From: Pseudomonas sp. CC120222-01a | GTDB taxonomy: Bacteria > Pseudomonadota > Gammaproteobacteria > Pseudomonadales > Pseudomonadaceae | DNA: 64,000 nt | Reading direction: 5' to 3' | NCBI RefSeq assembly: GCF_003097235.1 | Contig: NZ_QEQQ01000025.1 | Location: 18,466 to 82,465 of the forward strand | Shown: positions 24,181-31,777 of the stretch, piece by piece | How the letters are laid out: the number at the start of each line of letters is the position of its first letter | Numbering within the stretch: the stretch's first letter is position 1 | Program-made: the position numbers and the translations under genes | Notes under the pieces: model-generated | Database searches by the model: none | The model's input: only the letters and a program-made list of their open reading frames with translations | Told to the model about the DNA's origin: nothing

Positions 24181-24357
24181 CCCTTCGGTTTTGCATACAA
24201 ATGACGCAATGCTGCAACTTTGGGACGCTTGTCTGGCTGCCGGGCGCTGTGTATCTTGAGCAGCCTTCTGACCGATTTATGGTCATACCCGATTTTCCGG
24301 ACTTGGCCTCGATTGCCGAATCCATTGAATTTCATAAAAAAATTTGAGGAGCACGAG

Positions 24358-25008
24358 ATGCGCGTAATTCTGCTGGGAGCTCCCGGGGCCGGTAAAGGTA
24401 CTCAGGCAAAGTTCATCACCGAGAAGTTCGGTATTCCACAGATCTCCACCGGCGACATGCTGCGTGCCGCCGTCAAGGCCGGTACCCCACTGGGCCTGGA
24501 ACTGAAGAAAGTCATGGATGCCGGCCAGCTGGTTTCCGACGAGCTGATCATCAGCCTGGTCAAGGAGCGCATCGCCCAGCCGGATTGCGCCAATGGCTGC
24601 CTGTTCGACGGCTTCCCGCGCACCATTCCACAGGCTGAAGCCATGGTTGCTGCCGGCGTGGACATCGACGCCGTGGTCGAAATCGCCGTCGACGACGAAG
24701 AAATCGTCGGCCGTATGGCTGGCCGCCGTGTGCACCTGGCCTCGGGCCGCACCTACCACATTCAGTACAACCCGCCGAAAGTGGAAGGCAAGGACGACGT
24801 CACCGGCGAAGACCTGATCCAGCGCGACGACGACAAGGAAGAAACCGTGCGTCACCGCCTGTCGGTCTACCACAGCCAGACCAAGCCACTGGTGGACTTC
24901 TACCAGAAGCTGTCGGCCGCCAACGCCGGCAAGCCGAAGTACAGCCACATCGAAGGCGTCGGCTCGGTCGAGTCGATCACCGCCAAGGTGCTGGCAGCCC
25001 TGAGCTGA
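24358..25008 (+). CDS. adk: adenylate kinase
   Basis: Interconverts ATP + AMP and 2 ADP. 216 residues, long-LID bacterial form. P-loop GAPGAGKGT at 7-15, AMP-binding STGDMLR, FDGFPRT, and a LID of about 30 residues. The LID region has GRTYHIQYNPP and no four-cysteine zinc site, as in other Gram-negative enzymes. Clear GAGGAG Shine-Dalgarno. The frame continues upstream, but that part is the leader. Confidence 0.97.
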   Translation: MRVILLGAPGAGKGTQAKFITEKFGIPQISTGDMLRAAVKAGTPLGLELKKVMDAGQLVSDELIISLVKERIAQPDCANGCLFDGFPRTIPQAEAMVAAGVDIDAVVEIAVDDEEIVGRMAGRRVHLASGRTYHIQYNPPKVEGKDDVTGEDLIQRDDDKEETVRHRLSVYHSQTKPLVDFYQKLSAANAGKPKYSHIEGVGSVESITAKVLAALS

Positions 25009-25038
25009 TCCAACGCCTGACGCAACGGCCGCTTTTTT

Positions 25039-25167
25039 GTGGGAGCGGCCTTGCGTCGCGAAAGGGCTGCAGAGCAGCCCCTCGATTTTTGCCGTGTCGC
25101 TGACATCCTGGGGCTGCTTCGCAGCCCTTTCCGACCGGTGCGGCGTTCCGACAAGGCCGCTCCCACA
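25039..25167. repeat. composite REP element, about 130 bases
   Basis: Outer halves TGTGGGAGCGGCCTT and AAGGCCGCTCCCACA are inverted; between them are two smaller GGGCTGC...GCAGCCC hairpins and a GACCGGT block. The same layout recurs at 29710-29841 and, less closely, at 45255-45372. Confidence 0.85.
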
Positions 25168-25189
25168 GGGGCCGCAGCTGCTCTATAAT
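25161..25189 (+). promoter_or_regulatory. putative promoter of tsaB
   Basis: Consensus -10 TATAAT at 25184-25189, 37 bases before the tsaB ATG. The hexamer 17 bases upstream (TCCCAC) is a poor -35 and lies inside the REP element. Confidence 0.5.
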
Positions 25190-25225
25190 GCCGCTCTTTT
25201 CCCCTAGCACCTGGATACCCGTTCG

Positions 25226-25900
25226 ATGACCACCCTGCTGGCCCTGGATACCGCCACCGAAGCCTGTTCCGTTGCGCTGTTGCATGACGGCAAGGTAACC
25301 AGCCATTACGAGGTGATCCCGCGCATGCATGCGCAGAAGCTGCTGCCGATGATCAAGCAGCTGCTGGCGGACTCCGGCGTGGCACTGAATGCACTGGATG
25401 CCATCGCCTTCGGCCGTGGCCCGGGCGCGTTCACCGGGGTGCGCATCGCCATCGGTGTGGTGCAGGGCCTGGCGTTTGCGCTGGAGCGCCCGGTACTGCC
25501 GGTGTCCAACCTGGCCGCGCTGGCCCAGGGCGCATTGCGCGAGCACGGCGTGCAGCAGGTGGCCGCAGCCATCGATGCGCGCATGGATGAAGTGTACTGG
25601 GGGTGCTACAAGGCCGAAGCCGGCGAAATGCACCTGCAGGGCCTGGAAGCCGTACTGCCGCCAGAGCGCGTAGCCTTGCCTGAAGGCAGCAGCGGTGACT
25701 GGTACGGTGCCGGTACCGGCTGGGGCTATGCCGAGCGCCTGGCAGTGCAGGCCAGTGCCAGCAACCCCGCGGCACTGCCCAATGCGCTGGACATCCTCAG
25801 CCTGGCCAATTTCGCCTGGGCCCGTGGCGAGGCAATCGTCGCCGAACAGGCGCAACCGGTTTACTTGCGCGATAATGTAGCTACACCCAAGGCGCGCTGA
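25226..25900 (+). CDS. tsaB: tRNA threonylcarbamoyladenosine synthesis protein TsaB
   Basis: Scaffold partner of TsaD in t6A modification of ANN-decoding tRNAs. 224 residues, ASKHA fold: LALDTATEACSVAL at 4-17, then FGRGPGAFTGVRIAIGVVQGLA (about 65-86), the hallmark of TsaB/YeaZ. Its ATP site is degenerate in the family. Follows adk, as in other pseudomonads as I recall. Confidence 0.95.
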   Translation: MTTLLALDTATEACSVALLHDGKVTSHYEVIPRMHAQKLLPMIKQLLADSGVALNALDAIAFGRGPGAFTGVRIAIGVVQGLAFALERPVLPVSNLAALAQGALREHGVQQVAAAIDARMDEVYWGCYKAEAGEMHLQGLEAVLPPERVALPEGSSGDWYGAGTGWGYAERLAVQASASNPAALPNALDILSLANFAWARGEAIVAEQAQPVYLRDNVATPKAR

Positions 25901-26031
25901 GTGCTGTTCGTCGGTTATCGCGGTTGACGATAAAACCTTCGGCGCAAACTGTGGTCCAGTTATCACTCGAGCATTAGCGACGGAACTCTGATGCTGCTAA
26001 ATTGCCATCATTGGTCCTGAGTGCTCACACC

Positions 26032-26319
26032 ATGCGTATCGACGGTTTCTCATCGCAGTCCTACCCGATCAAGCGCACCCCGCGCAAAGGTGCGGTGCGC
26101 GACGAGAACGTTGACGATGCCGAGCTGATCGAAGAGAGCGAAGTCACCCAAGAGGCTTCTGCACGTCGTCGCCCGTCGGGCCTGCCGGCTCGCCAGCAGG
26201 ACATGGTATTCCCCCGCGCCCGTGACCGGCGCACTGCCACTGCGCTGGCCAGCTACCTCAGCACGGCCGGTTTTACCGACTGGGACATGGAAGTACTGGG
26301 GCTCGACCTGTACATTTGA
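26032..26319 (+). CDS. conserved hypothetical protein, 95 residues
   Basis: Starts MRIDGFSSQSYPIKRTPRKG. The first half is charged and probably disordered, the second is Arg-rich and then ends in a short ordered piece (ATALASYLSTAGFTDWD). An in-frame TTG at 26002 would add ten residues; the ATG is preferred although no strong Shine-Dalgarno precedes either. Four bases upstream of the DUF72 gene, so the two are likely cotranscribed. Function unknown. Confidence 0.72.
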   Translation: MRIDGFSSQSYPIKRTPRKGAVRDENVDDAELIEESEVTQEASARRRPSGLPARQQDMVFPRARDRRTATALASYLSTAGFTDWDMEVLGLDLYI

Positions 26320-26322
26320 TGG

Positions 26323-27192
26323 ATGAATCCATCACCCCTGCCTTATTTTGTAGGTTGCCCGTCCTGGAGCGAGAACGCCTGGCGCGACTACCTGTATCCC
26401 GCCGACGCCAATACCAATGAAATGCTTGGCTACTACAGCCAGGTATTCAACGCCGTCGAGGGCAACACCACGTTCTATGCGCGCCCCGCACCCGGCACTG
26501 TCGCCCGATGGGCGCAGGTCATGCCCGCGCACTTCCGCTTCACTGCCAAATTTCCCAGGGATATCAGCCACGAAGGCGACCTGCGCGATCAGCTGGAGCC
26601 TGCCTTCGACTTCACCCGCCTGATGGCTCCGCTGGGCCAGCGTGTATCGCCGTACTGGCTGCAACTCTCGGCCCAGTTCAGCCCCGCACGGCTGGGCGAG
26701 CTGTGCCATTTTCTCGACGAAATCGGCGTGCCGGTGGCCGTGGAGGTGCGCAACCAGGCGTTCTTCGCCAAGGGCGAGGAAGAGCGGCTGCTCAACCGCC
26801 TGCTGCATGAGCGCGGCGTGGAGCGCATCTGCCTCGACCCCCGTGCCCTGTTCAGCTGCACCTCACGCGACCCCGCCGTGCTGCACGCGCAGTCGAAAAA
26901 GCCCAAGGTGCCTCCGCGCCCCGCGGCTTTCAGCCAGCACCCGCAGGTGCGCTTTATCGGCCATCCGCAGCTTGAGGCCAACGAGACCTTCCTCACCCCT
27001 TGGGTGGACAAGGTCGCCGCCTGGATCGAGGAGGGGCGCAACCCCTATGTGTTCCTGCACACGTCCGACAACCGCCTGGCCGCGGCCCTGGCACAGCGTT
27101 TCCACCAACGGCTGATGGCCCGCCTGCCTGGCCTGGCACCTTTGCCTGAATTGCCGCGCGCCCCCGAGGTCGAACAACTGGGACTACTCTGA
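26323..27192 (+). CDS. DUF72 (YecE-like) family protein
   Basis: 289 residues with the family pattern: YFVGCPSWSENAWRDYLYP at 8-26, NAVEGNTTFYARP (about 45-57), FRFTAKFPRDISHEGDL (about 70-86) and a C-terminal NPYVFLHTSDN. The fold is predicted to be a TIM barrel; no catalytic role is established. Cytoplasmic. Follows the small hypothetical gene by a three-base gap and precedes the PEP-mutase family gene. Confidence 0.88.
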   Translation: MNPSPLPYFVGCPSWSENAWRDYLYPADANTNEMLGYYSQVFNAVEGNTTFYARPAPGTVARWAQVMPAHFRFTAKFPRDISHEGDLRDQLEPAFDFTRLMAPLGQRVSPYWLQLSAQFSPARLGELCHFLDEIGVPVAVEVRNQAFFAKGEEERLLNRLLHERGVERICLDPRALFSCTSRDPAVLHAQSKKPKVPPRPAAFSQHPQVRFIGHPQLEANETFLTPWVDKVAAWIEEGRNPYVFLHTSDNRLAAALAQRFHQRLMARLPGLAPLPELPRAPEVEQLGLL

Positions 27193-27220
27193 CCATTCCC
27201 AGACCCCGGAGGTTGTGACC

Positions 27221-28051
27221 ATGGATGTACAGACCCTGCGAGCCCAAGCCTTCAAGGCACTGCATGAGCGTGATGGCGCCTTCGTCATTCCCAACCCCTG
27301 GGATGCCGGCTCCGCCAAGCTGCTGGCCAGCCTCGGCTTCGAAGCATTGGCCACCACCAGCGCAGGCCTGGCCTTCAGCCTCGGGCGACCGGATGCCGAA
27401 GGCGCCTTGAGCCTGGACGATACTCTGGACAATGCCGGCGTGATCGTCGATGCCACCGCTTTGCCGGTAGCCGCCGACCTTGAAAACGGCTTTGGCGACT
27501 TGCCCGAGGACTGTGCGCAGACCATCCTGCGTGCCGCTGAAGTAGGGCTGGTCGGCGGGTCGATCGAGGATGCCAGTGGCCGTGCCGATGCGCCGATCTA
27601 TGACTTCGAACTGGCCGTGGCGCGGGTGCGGGCCGCAGTGCAGGCCGCCCGCAGCCTGCCATTCCCGTTCACCCTGTGTGCCCGCGCGGAAAACCTGCTG
27701 CACGGGCGCATGGATCTGGATGACACCATCCTGCGGCTGCAGGCCTTTGCCGAGGCCGGTGCCGACGTGCTCTATGCACCGGGGCTGCGCAGTGTCGATG
27801 AGGTGCGAGCCGTGGTGCAGGCCGTGGCGCCGAAGCCAGTCAATGTGCTGATGGGCCTGGCGGGTGTGCCATTGAGCGTCAACCAGTTGCAGGACCTGGG
27901 CGTGCGTCGGATCAGTGTCGGTTCATCGTTGGCCCGGGCAGCGCTGGGCGCGTTCCAGCGAGCGGCTCTGGAGATTCGAGATCAGGGCACATTCAGTTAT
28001 GGCGAACAGGCTTTGCCGTTCGCCCAACTCAACGACCTGTTCCGCCGTTGA
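27221..28051 (+). CDS. isocitrate lyase/PEP mutase family enzyme
   Basis: 276 residues, TIM-barrel superfamily that cleaves or rearranges C-C or P-C bonds of 2-oxo acids (PrpB, oxaloacetate decarboxylase, PEP mutase). Visible: NPWDAGSAKLLASLGFEALATTSAG at about 21-45, metal-binding DLENGFG (about 87-93), GGSIEDASG (about 113-121) and CARAENLLHG. The usual KKCGH lyase motif is absent, so a classic isocitrate lyase is excluded; the exact substrate is open. ATG at 27221 with GGAGG eight bases before it. Confidence 0.85.
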   Translation: MDVQTLRAQAFKALHERDGAFVIPNPWDAGSAKLLASLGFEALATTSAGLAFSLGRPDAEGALSLDDTLDNAGVIVDATALPVAADLENGFGDLPEDCAQTILRAAEVGLVGGSIEDASGRADAPIYDFELAVARVRAAVQAARSLPFPFTLCARAENLLHGRMDLDDTILRLQAFAEAGADVLYAPGLRSVDEVRAVVQAVAPKPVNVLMGLAGVPLSVNQLQDLGVRRISVGSSLARAALGAFQRAALEIRDQGTFSYGEQALPFAQLNDLFRR

Positions 28052-28056
28052 TGCGC

Positions 28057-28181
28057 CATGCGCGCAGGGATGCTGCTATGCGGGCTGCGACAGTTTGAGC
28101 ACGGTGCTGGGGCCGGACTACAACACTGCCGACCACAATCACGTTCACCTGGGCGTGGGGCGTTGGCTGGTCTGCCGCTGA
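28057..28181 (+). pseudogene. 3' remnant of an extensin-like gene
   Basis: From 28092 the frame reads SLSTVLGPDYNTADHNHVHL then GVGRWLVCR and stop at 28179. This matches the conserved C-terminal end of bacterial extensin-like (Extensin_C) proteins: VLGPDYN, the His-rich HxHxHL and a terminal CR. In another frame just upstream (28057 on) RHARRDAAMRAATV resembles the preceding family stretch, so a frameshift separates the two. No signal peptide, N-terminal domain or start is present; only about 40 codons survive in the 132-base gap. Confidence 0.7.
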
Positions 28182-28183
28182 TC

Positions 28184-28804
28184 TCAGGCGTGGACGCGAA
28201 CGTTGTTCAGCACCACTGGGCGCGCCCAGTGCATGTCGAACTCAAGGGCGTTCTGCTGCTTGGCCAGGGTCGCCTCGTCAAACGGCTCGGGCGCGGGATC
28301 GAGCAAGTTCATCTCGAATTCGGCGATCGGCAGGTGCAGCGGGCGTGGCGAAGGGCCTGGGCCTGGCTCGGGGAGCGGGTGGCCTTGGCTCATCACCACC
28401 GGGCGCAGCCAGTTGTTGCTGATGTCGAGCTGGCGCTGCTGCTGGATCATCTCGGCGACGCTGAACGGCTCTGGCGCCGGCTCCAGCAGGTTGGCCTCGA
28501 GCTCCGCCTTGGGCAGGAACAGGGGCTCGGGCGGTGCGACGATGGTGTCTTGCACCGGGCAGGCGCGCTGGGTTTCGATCATGGCCAGGGCCTTGGCCCC
28601 GCCGATCGGCTCGCCGCTGTCCTGATCGTACTGCACCATCGCCTGGCTGACGCTGTCCGGCTCTTCTGCCTGCTGCTCGGCCATCGCGCGGGCGAAGAAA
28701 TCCTGCCACAGGTGGCTGACGCCCCCGAGTGCCTGGGTATTCTGCCGACCGTAGTTGCCGACAGGCGACAAGTAGGTCAAACCGATGGGAAGAGTATCTG
28801 TCAT
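28184..28804 (-). CDS. hypothetical protein with two internal 46-residue repeats
   Basis: 206 residues, starting at MTDTLPIGLTYLSPVG. Residues 94-139 and 155-200 are copies of one unit (25 of 46 positions identical): PLxLPxAExExNLLxPAPEP, then a QQ-containing helix and WxRPVV. The spacer is Pro/Gly-rich (PLPEPGPGPSPR). No signal or membrane segment; acidic. No strong Shine-Dalgarno; the in-frame ATG 29 codons upstream adds a stretch unlike the rest. Convergent with the extensin remnant, divergent from rsmJ. Family not recognised. Confidence 0.75.
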   Translation of the reverse strand: MTDTLPIGLTYLSPVGNYGRQNTQALGGVSHLWQDFFARAMAEQQAEEPDSVSQAMVQYDQDSGEPIGGAKALAMIETQRACPVQDTIVAPPEPLFLPKAELEANLLEPAPEPFSVAEMIQQQRQLDISNNWLRPVVMSQGHPLPEPGPGPSPRPLHLPIAEFEMNLLDPAPEPFDEATLAKQQNALEFDMHWARPVVLNNVRVHA

Positions 28805-28904
28805 GGCAGTCGTGCGCGCTGTGCTCTGGCAGAATAGCGGGATATTGCCTGTATCGGCCGTGGCGGCCGATACATGAGGGGCAGGGTTCAATTTCTAGGT
28901 GTGA

Positions 28905-29684
28905 ATGATGGAAGAGCAGGGCACAGGTATCCGCGTCGAGGCGCTGTCGGCTGAATTCGAGGCGCAGGCTGCCGCATGGGCCGAGCGCCTGGCGCTGCCA
29001 CTGCAGGACGATGCTGCCGGTTTTGCCGTGCAGCTGGGCGTTGATGGCCTGCAGATCCAGCAGTTGGGCCCGCAGGCACCGGGGCCGGTGCGGGTGGACT
29101 TTGTCGACGGCCAGGCTGCCCATCGGCGCCAGTTTGGCGGTGGCAACGGGCAGATGATTGCCAAGGCGGTCGGTATCGCCCAGGGCGTGCGGCCTCAGGT
29201 GCTGGATGCCACGGCAGGCCTTGGCAAGGATGCGTTCGTGTTGGCCAGCCTGGGCTGCCAGATGACCTTGATCGAACGCCAGCCGCTGATTGCCGCATTG
29301 CTGGAAGATGGCTTGGCGCGGGCCCGCCTGGATGAAGAGGTGGGGCCGATAGTCGGGCGCATGCGCCTGCTGACGGGTAACGCCATCGAGCGTATGCGCA
29401 GTTGGGAAGGCGAGCCGCCGCAGGTGATCTACCTCGACCCAATGTTCCCGCACCGTGACAAGAGCGCCTTGGTGAAGAAGGAAATGCGCGTGTTCCGGCC
29501 CTTGGTCGGTGATGACCTGGACGCCCCGGCGCTGCTCGAAGCTGCGCTGGCGCTGGCCAGTCACCGAGTGGTGGTGAAGCGGCCGCGCAAGGCACCGATC
29601 ATCGATGGGCCGAAGCCGAGCCACAGCCTGGAAGGCAAGTCGAGCCGGTATGACATCTATCCGAAGAAAGCATTGAAGGCTTGA
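28905..29684 (+). CDS. rsmJ: 16S rRNA (guanine1516-N2)-methyltransferase
   Basis: Methylates G1516 of 16S rRNA with SAM. 259 residues; family signatures: QFGGGNGQMIAKAVG, the SAM-binding LDATAGLGKDAFVLASLG (about 100-117) and the YLDPMFPHRDKSALVKKEMR block. Two ATGs in tandem (28905, 28908) are both possible; AGGT lies just upstream. Confidence 0.93.
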   Translation: MMEEQGTGIRVEALSAEFEAQAAAWAERLALPLQDDAAGFAVQLGVDGLQIQQLGPQAPGPVRVDFVDGQAAHRRQFGGGNGQMIAKAVGIAQGVRPQVLDATAGLGKDAFVLASLGCQMTLIERQPLIAALLEDGLARARLDEEVGPIVGRMRLLTGNAIERMRSWEGEPPQVIYLDPMFPHRDKSALVKKEMRVFRPLVGDDLDAPALLEAALALASHRVVVKRPRKAPIIDGPKPSHSLEGKSSRYDIYPKKALKA

Positions 29685-29709
29685 TCGCCTGTGAAGTATG
29701 TGTGGCCTT

Positions 29710-29841
29710 TGTAGGAGCGGCCTTGTGTCGCGAAAGGGCCGCATAGCGGCCCCGGCCATCTTCGCTGCGAAGCTGAAAAGTGTGGGGCCGCTTCGCGCCC
29801 CTTTCCGACCGGTCCGGCGCCCCGGCAAGGCCGCTCCTACA
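29710..29841. repeat. composite REP element, about 130 bases
   Basis: Outer halves TGTAGGAGCGGCCTT and AAGGCCGCTCCTACA, inner GGGCCGC and GGGGCCGC hairpins, and a GACCGGT block placed as in the element at 25039. Lies between convergent rsmJ and the TetR gene. Confidence 0.85.
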
Positions 29842-29860
29842 GGGCGTGCGCCGGCCAACT

Positions 29861-30490
29861 TCAGCGTTGGAATGCCCGGATGAACACGCCAACCACCTCG
29901 CGCACATGGGCCTCGGCCTCATCCCCCTCCAGCGGCCCGGCACACCCCAGCAACAGCCGGTAATCCGGCGCACCCTTGATCAGGCAGAAGAAATGCTCCG
30001 CCGCCTGCAACGGATTTGCAATCCGCAGCATTCCCCGCTCGTCGATCCCGCGCAGCAACGCTTCCATCCCCGCCAGCACTCGCTTGGGCCCGGCTTCATA
30101 GAAGAACTCGCCAAACCCCGGGTCCTGGCTGCCCAGCGCCATGATCAGGCGGCTCAACTTCACCGCCTCGTCGCTGCTGATCAGCGCCTGGAAGCTGCGG
30201 CCGATGTTCAACAGCACCTCTTCCACCGCCGCCCCTTCGGGATACTCGAACATCAGGTCAGGCAACTGGTTCTGGCAGGTCGCCATGACCGCCGAGCCGA
30301 ACAGCGTCTGCTTGTCGGTGAAGTGGCTGTAGACCGTGAGCTTTGAAACACCTGCCGCCGCAGCGACCGCATCCATGCTGGTGTTGGCGTAGCCAAGGCT
30401 GAGGAACAGGGCCTTGGCGGCTTCGAGGATGGCCTCGCGCTTGGCCAGGTCCTTGGGCCGGCCCGGGCCGATGGGTGCGTCGTTGGACAT
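29861..30490 (-). CDS. TetR-family regulator divergent from an RND efflux operon
   Basis: 209 residues. HTH at about 15-62 (REAILEAAKALFLSLGYANT, DAVAAAAGVSKLTVYSHFTDK). C-terminal ligand domain of the AefR/TetR_C type (about 95-205). The second ATG (30490) has GGA eight bases upstream and was preferred over one at 30502. The gene diverges from the efflux genes with about 180 bases between starts and an operator-like palindrome at 30620-30635, so it is very likely their repressor and self-repressing. Confidence 0.9.
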   Translation of the reverse strand: MSNDAPIGPGRPKDLAKREAILEAAKALFLSLGYANTSMDAVAAAAGVSKLTVYSHFTDKQTLFGSAVMATCQNQLPDLMFEYPEGAAVEEVLLNIGRSFQALISSDEAVKLSRLIMALGSQDPGFGEFFYEAGPKRVLAGMEALLRGIDERGMLRIANPLQAAEHFFCLIKGAPDYRLLLGCAGPLEGDEAEAHVREVVGVFIRAFQR

Positions 30491-30619
30491 TGGAATCCGC
30501 ATCTGGTTGAAGGGGCGCCCATCTTACCGGCTCGAACCGCTTCCGGCTGCAGGTCGCGACCATCGTTAATGTTGATTTTCTTTCCGACGCTGGCTTCCCG
30601 GCCTCGGTTCCCTGACTTA

Positions 30620-30635
30620 ATATACTCGCCAGTAT
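30620..30635. promoter_or_regulatory. operator candidate for the TetR regulator
   Basis: TATACTCGCCAGTATA: perfect six-base arms with a CGCC spacer. The right arm continues as TATAAA, a possible -10 for the efflux operon, and the left side reads TATATT on the minus strand, so a bound dimer would block both directions. Confidence 0.68.
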
Positions 30636-30670
30636 AAATATTCGATGTGCTCTTCGCGAAAGGATTCATC

Positions 30671-31771
30671 ATGTTGCGCCATGCCTTGTCCCTCGCTCTG
30701 CCTGCCGCTGCCGTGCTATTGCTGGCCGCCTGCGGCCAGGAAGCCGCGGCCCCTGCCGCACCACGCCCGGCCTTGGTGGTGCAGCCACAGCCGGCCGAAG
30801 CCGCTGCCGACAGTTACCCCGGCGAAGTGCGTGCGCGCTTCGAACCCGAGCTGGCCTTCCGCATCGGCGGCAAGGTCAGCAAGCGCCTGGTGGAGGAAGG
30901 GCAGCGGGTCAAGGCCGAGCAGCCGCTGGCTGAGCTCGACCCGCAAGACGTGCGCCTGCAGCTGGAGGCCAACCGCGCCCAGCTGGCGGCGGCCGAGGCC
31001 AATCTGTCGCTGGTGCGCACCGAGCGCGACCGCTATCAGAAGCTGCTGGATCGGCAGATGGTCAGCCACTCGCAGTATGACAACGCGGAAAACCTCTACC
31101 GTGCAGGCCTCGCTCGGCTGAAACAGGCCAAGGCCGAGTTCGACGTGGCCGGCAACCAGGCCGAATACGCCGTGTTGCGTGCGCCGCAGGCAGGCGTCAT
31201 CGCCAAGCGTCAGGTTGAAGTCGGCCAGGTGGTCGCCGCCGGGCAAACCGTTTTCACACTGGCCGCCGACGGTGAGCGTGAAGTGGCCATCGGCCTGCCG
31301 GAACAGCAGTTCGCACGCTTTGCCGTGGGCCAGGATGTCAGCGTCGAATTGTGGTCGTACCCCAACGAGCGTTTCCCTGGGCGCATTCGCGAGCTGTCAC
31401 CTGCTGCCGACCCGCGTTCACGCACGTTCGCCGCTCGTATTGCCTTCACCTCGGCCAAGGCACCTGCCGAGCTCGGCCAGAGTGCAAGGGTATTCATTGC
31501 CCATGATGGGCTGATTCCGCTGGCGGTGCCGTTGTCGGCCGTCACCGCAGAAAACGGCCAGGCCTACGTCTGGCGGGTCAACAAGGACAGCCGCCTGGAG
31601 CGCGCCGTGGTGCGCCTGGGGCCTTATGGCAGCGAAACCGTGCCGGTGCTCGAAGGCCTGGCGCCGGGCGATTGGGTAGTCGCCGCCGGTGGCCATGTGC
31701 TGCGCGAGGGGCAGGAGGTGCGGCCGGTAGATCGCACCAACCGCGTGGTGAACCTGACGGCCAAGGAGTAA
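30671..31771 (+). CDS. RND efflux periplasmic adaptor (membrane fusion) lipoprotein
   Basis: 366 residues. Lipobox LAAC, Cys21 lipidated. Standard HlyD-type order: barrel-sandwich half (GEVRARFEPELAFRIGGKVS), alpha-hairpin about 90-150 (LQLEANRAQLAAAEANLSLV), second lipoyl half (VLRAPQAGVIAKRQVEVGQVV), beta-barrel and membrane-proximal part. The ATG at 30671 follows AAAGGA. Six bases separate it from the pump gene. No outer-membrane channel gene is nearby, so the pair must borrow a TolC/OprM-type protein. Confidence 0.93.
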   Translation: MLRHALSLALPAAAVLLLAACGQEAAAPAAPRPALVVQPQPAEAAADSYPGEVRARFEPELAFRIGGKVSKRLVEEGQRVKAEQPLAELDPQDVRLQLEANRAQLAAAEANLSLVRTERDRYQKLLDRQMVSHSQYDNAENLYRAGLARLKQAKAEFDVAGNQAEYAVLRAPQAGVIAKRQVEVGQVVAAGQTVFTLAADGEREVAIGLPEQQFARFAVGQDVSVELWSYPNERFPGRIRELSPAADPRSRTFAARIAFTSAKAPAELGQSARVFIAHDGLIPLAVPLSAVTAENGQAYVWRVNKDSRLERAVVRLGPYGSETVPVLEGLAPGDWVVAAGGHVLREGQEVRPVDRTNRVVNLTAKE

Positions 31772-31777
31772 GTCCCG

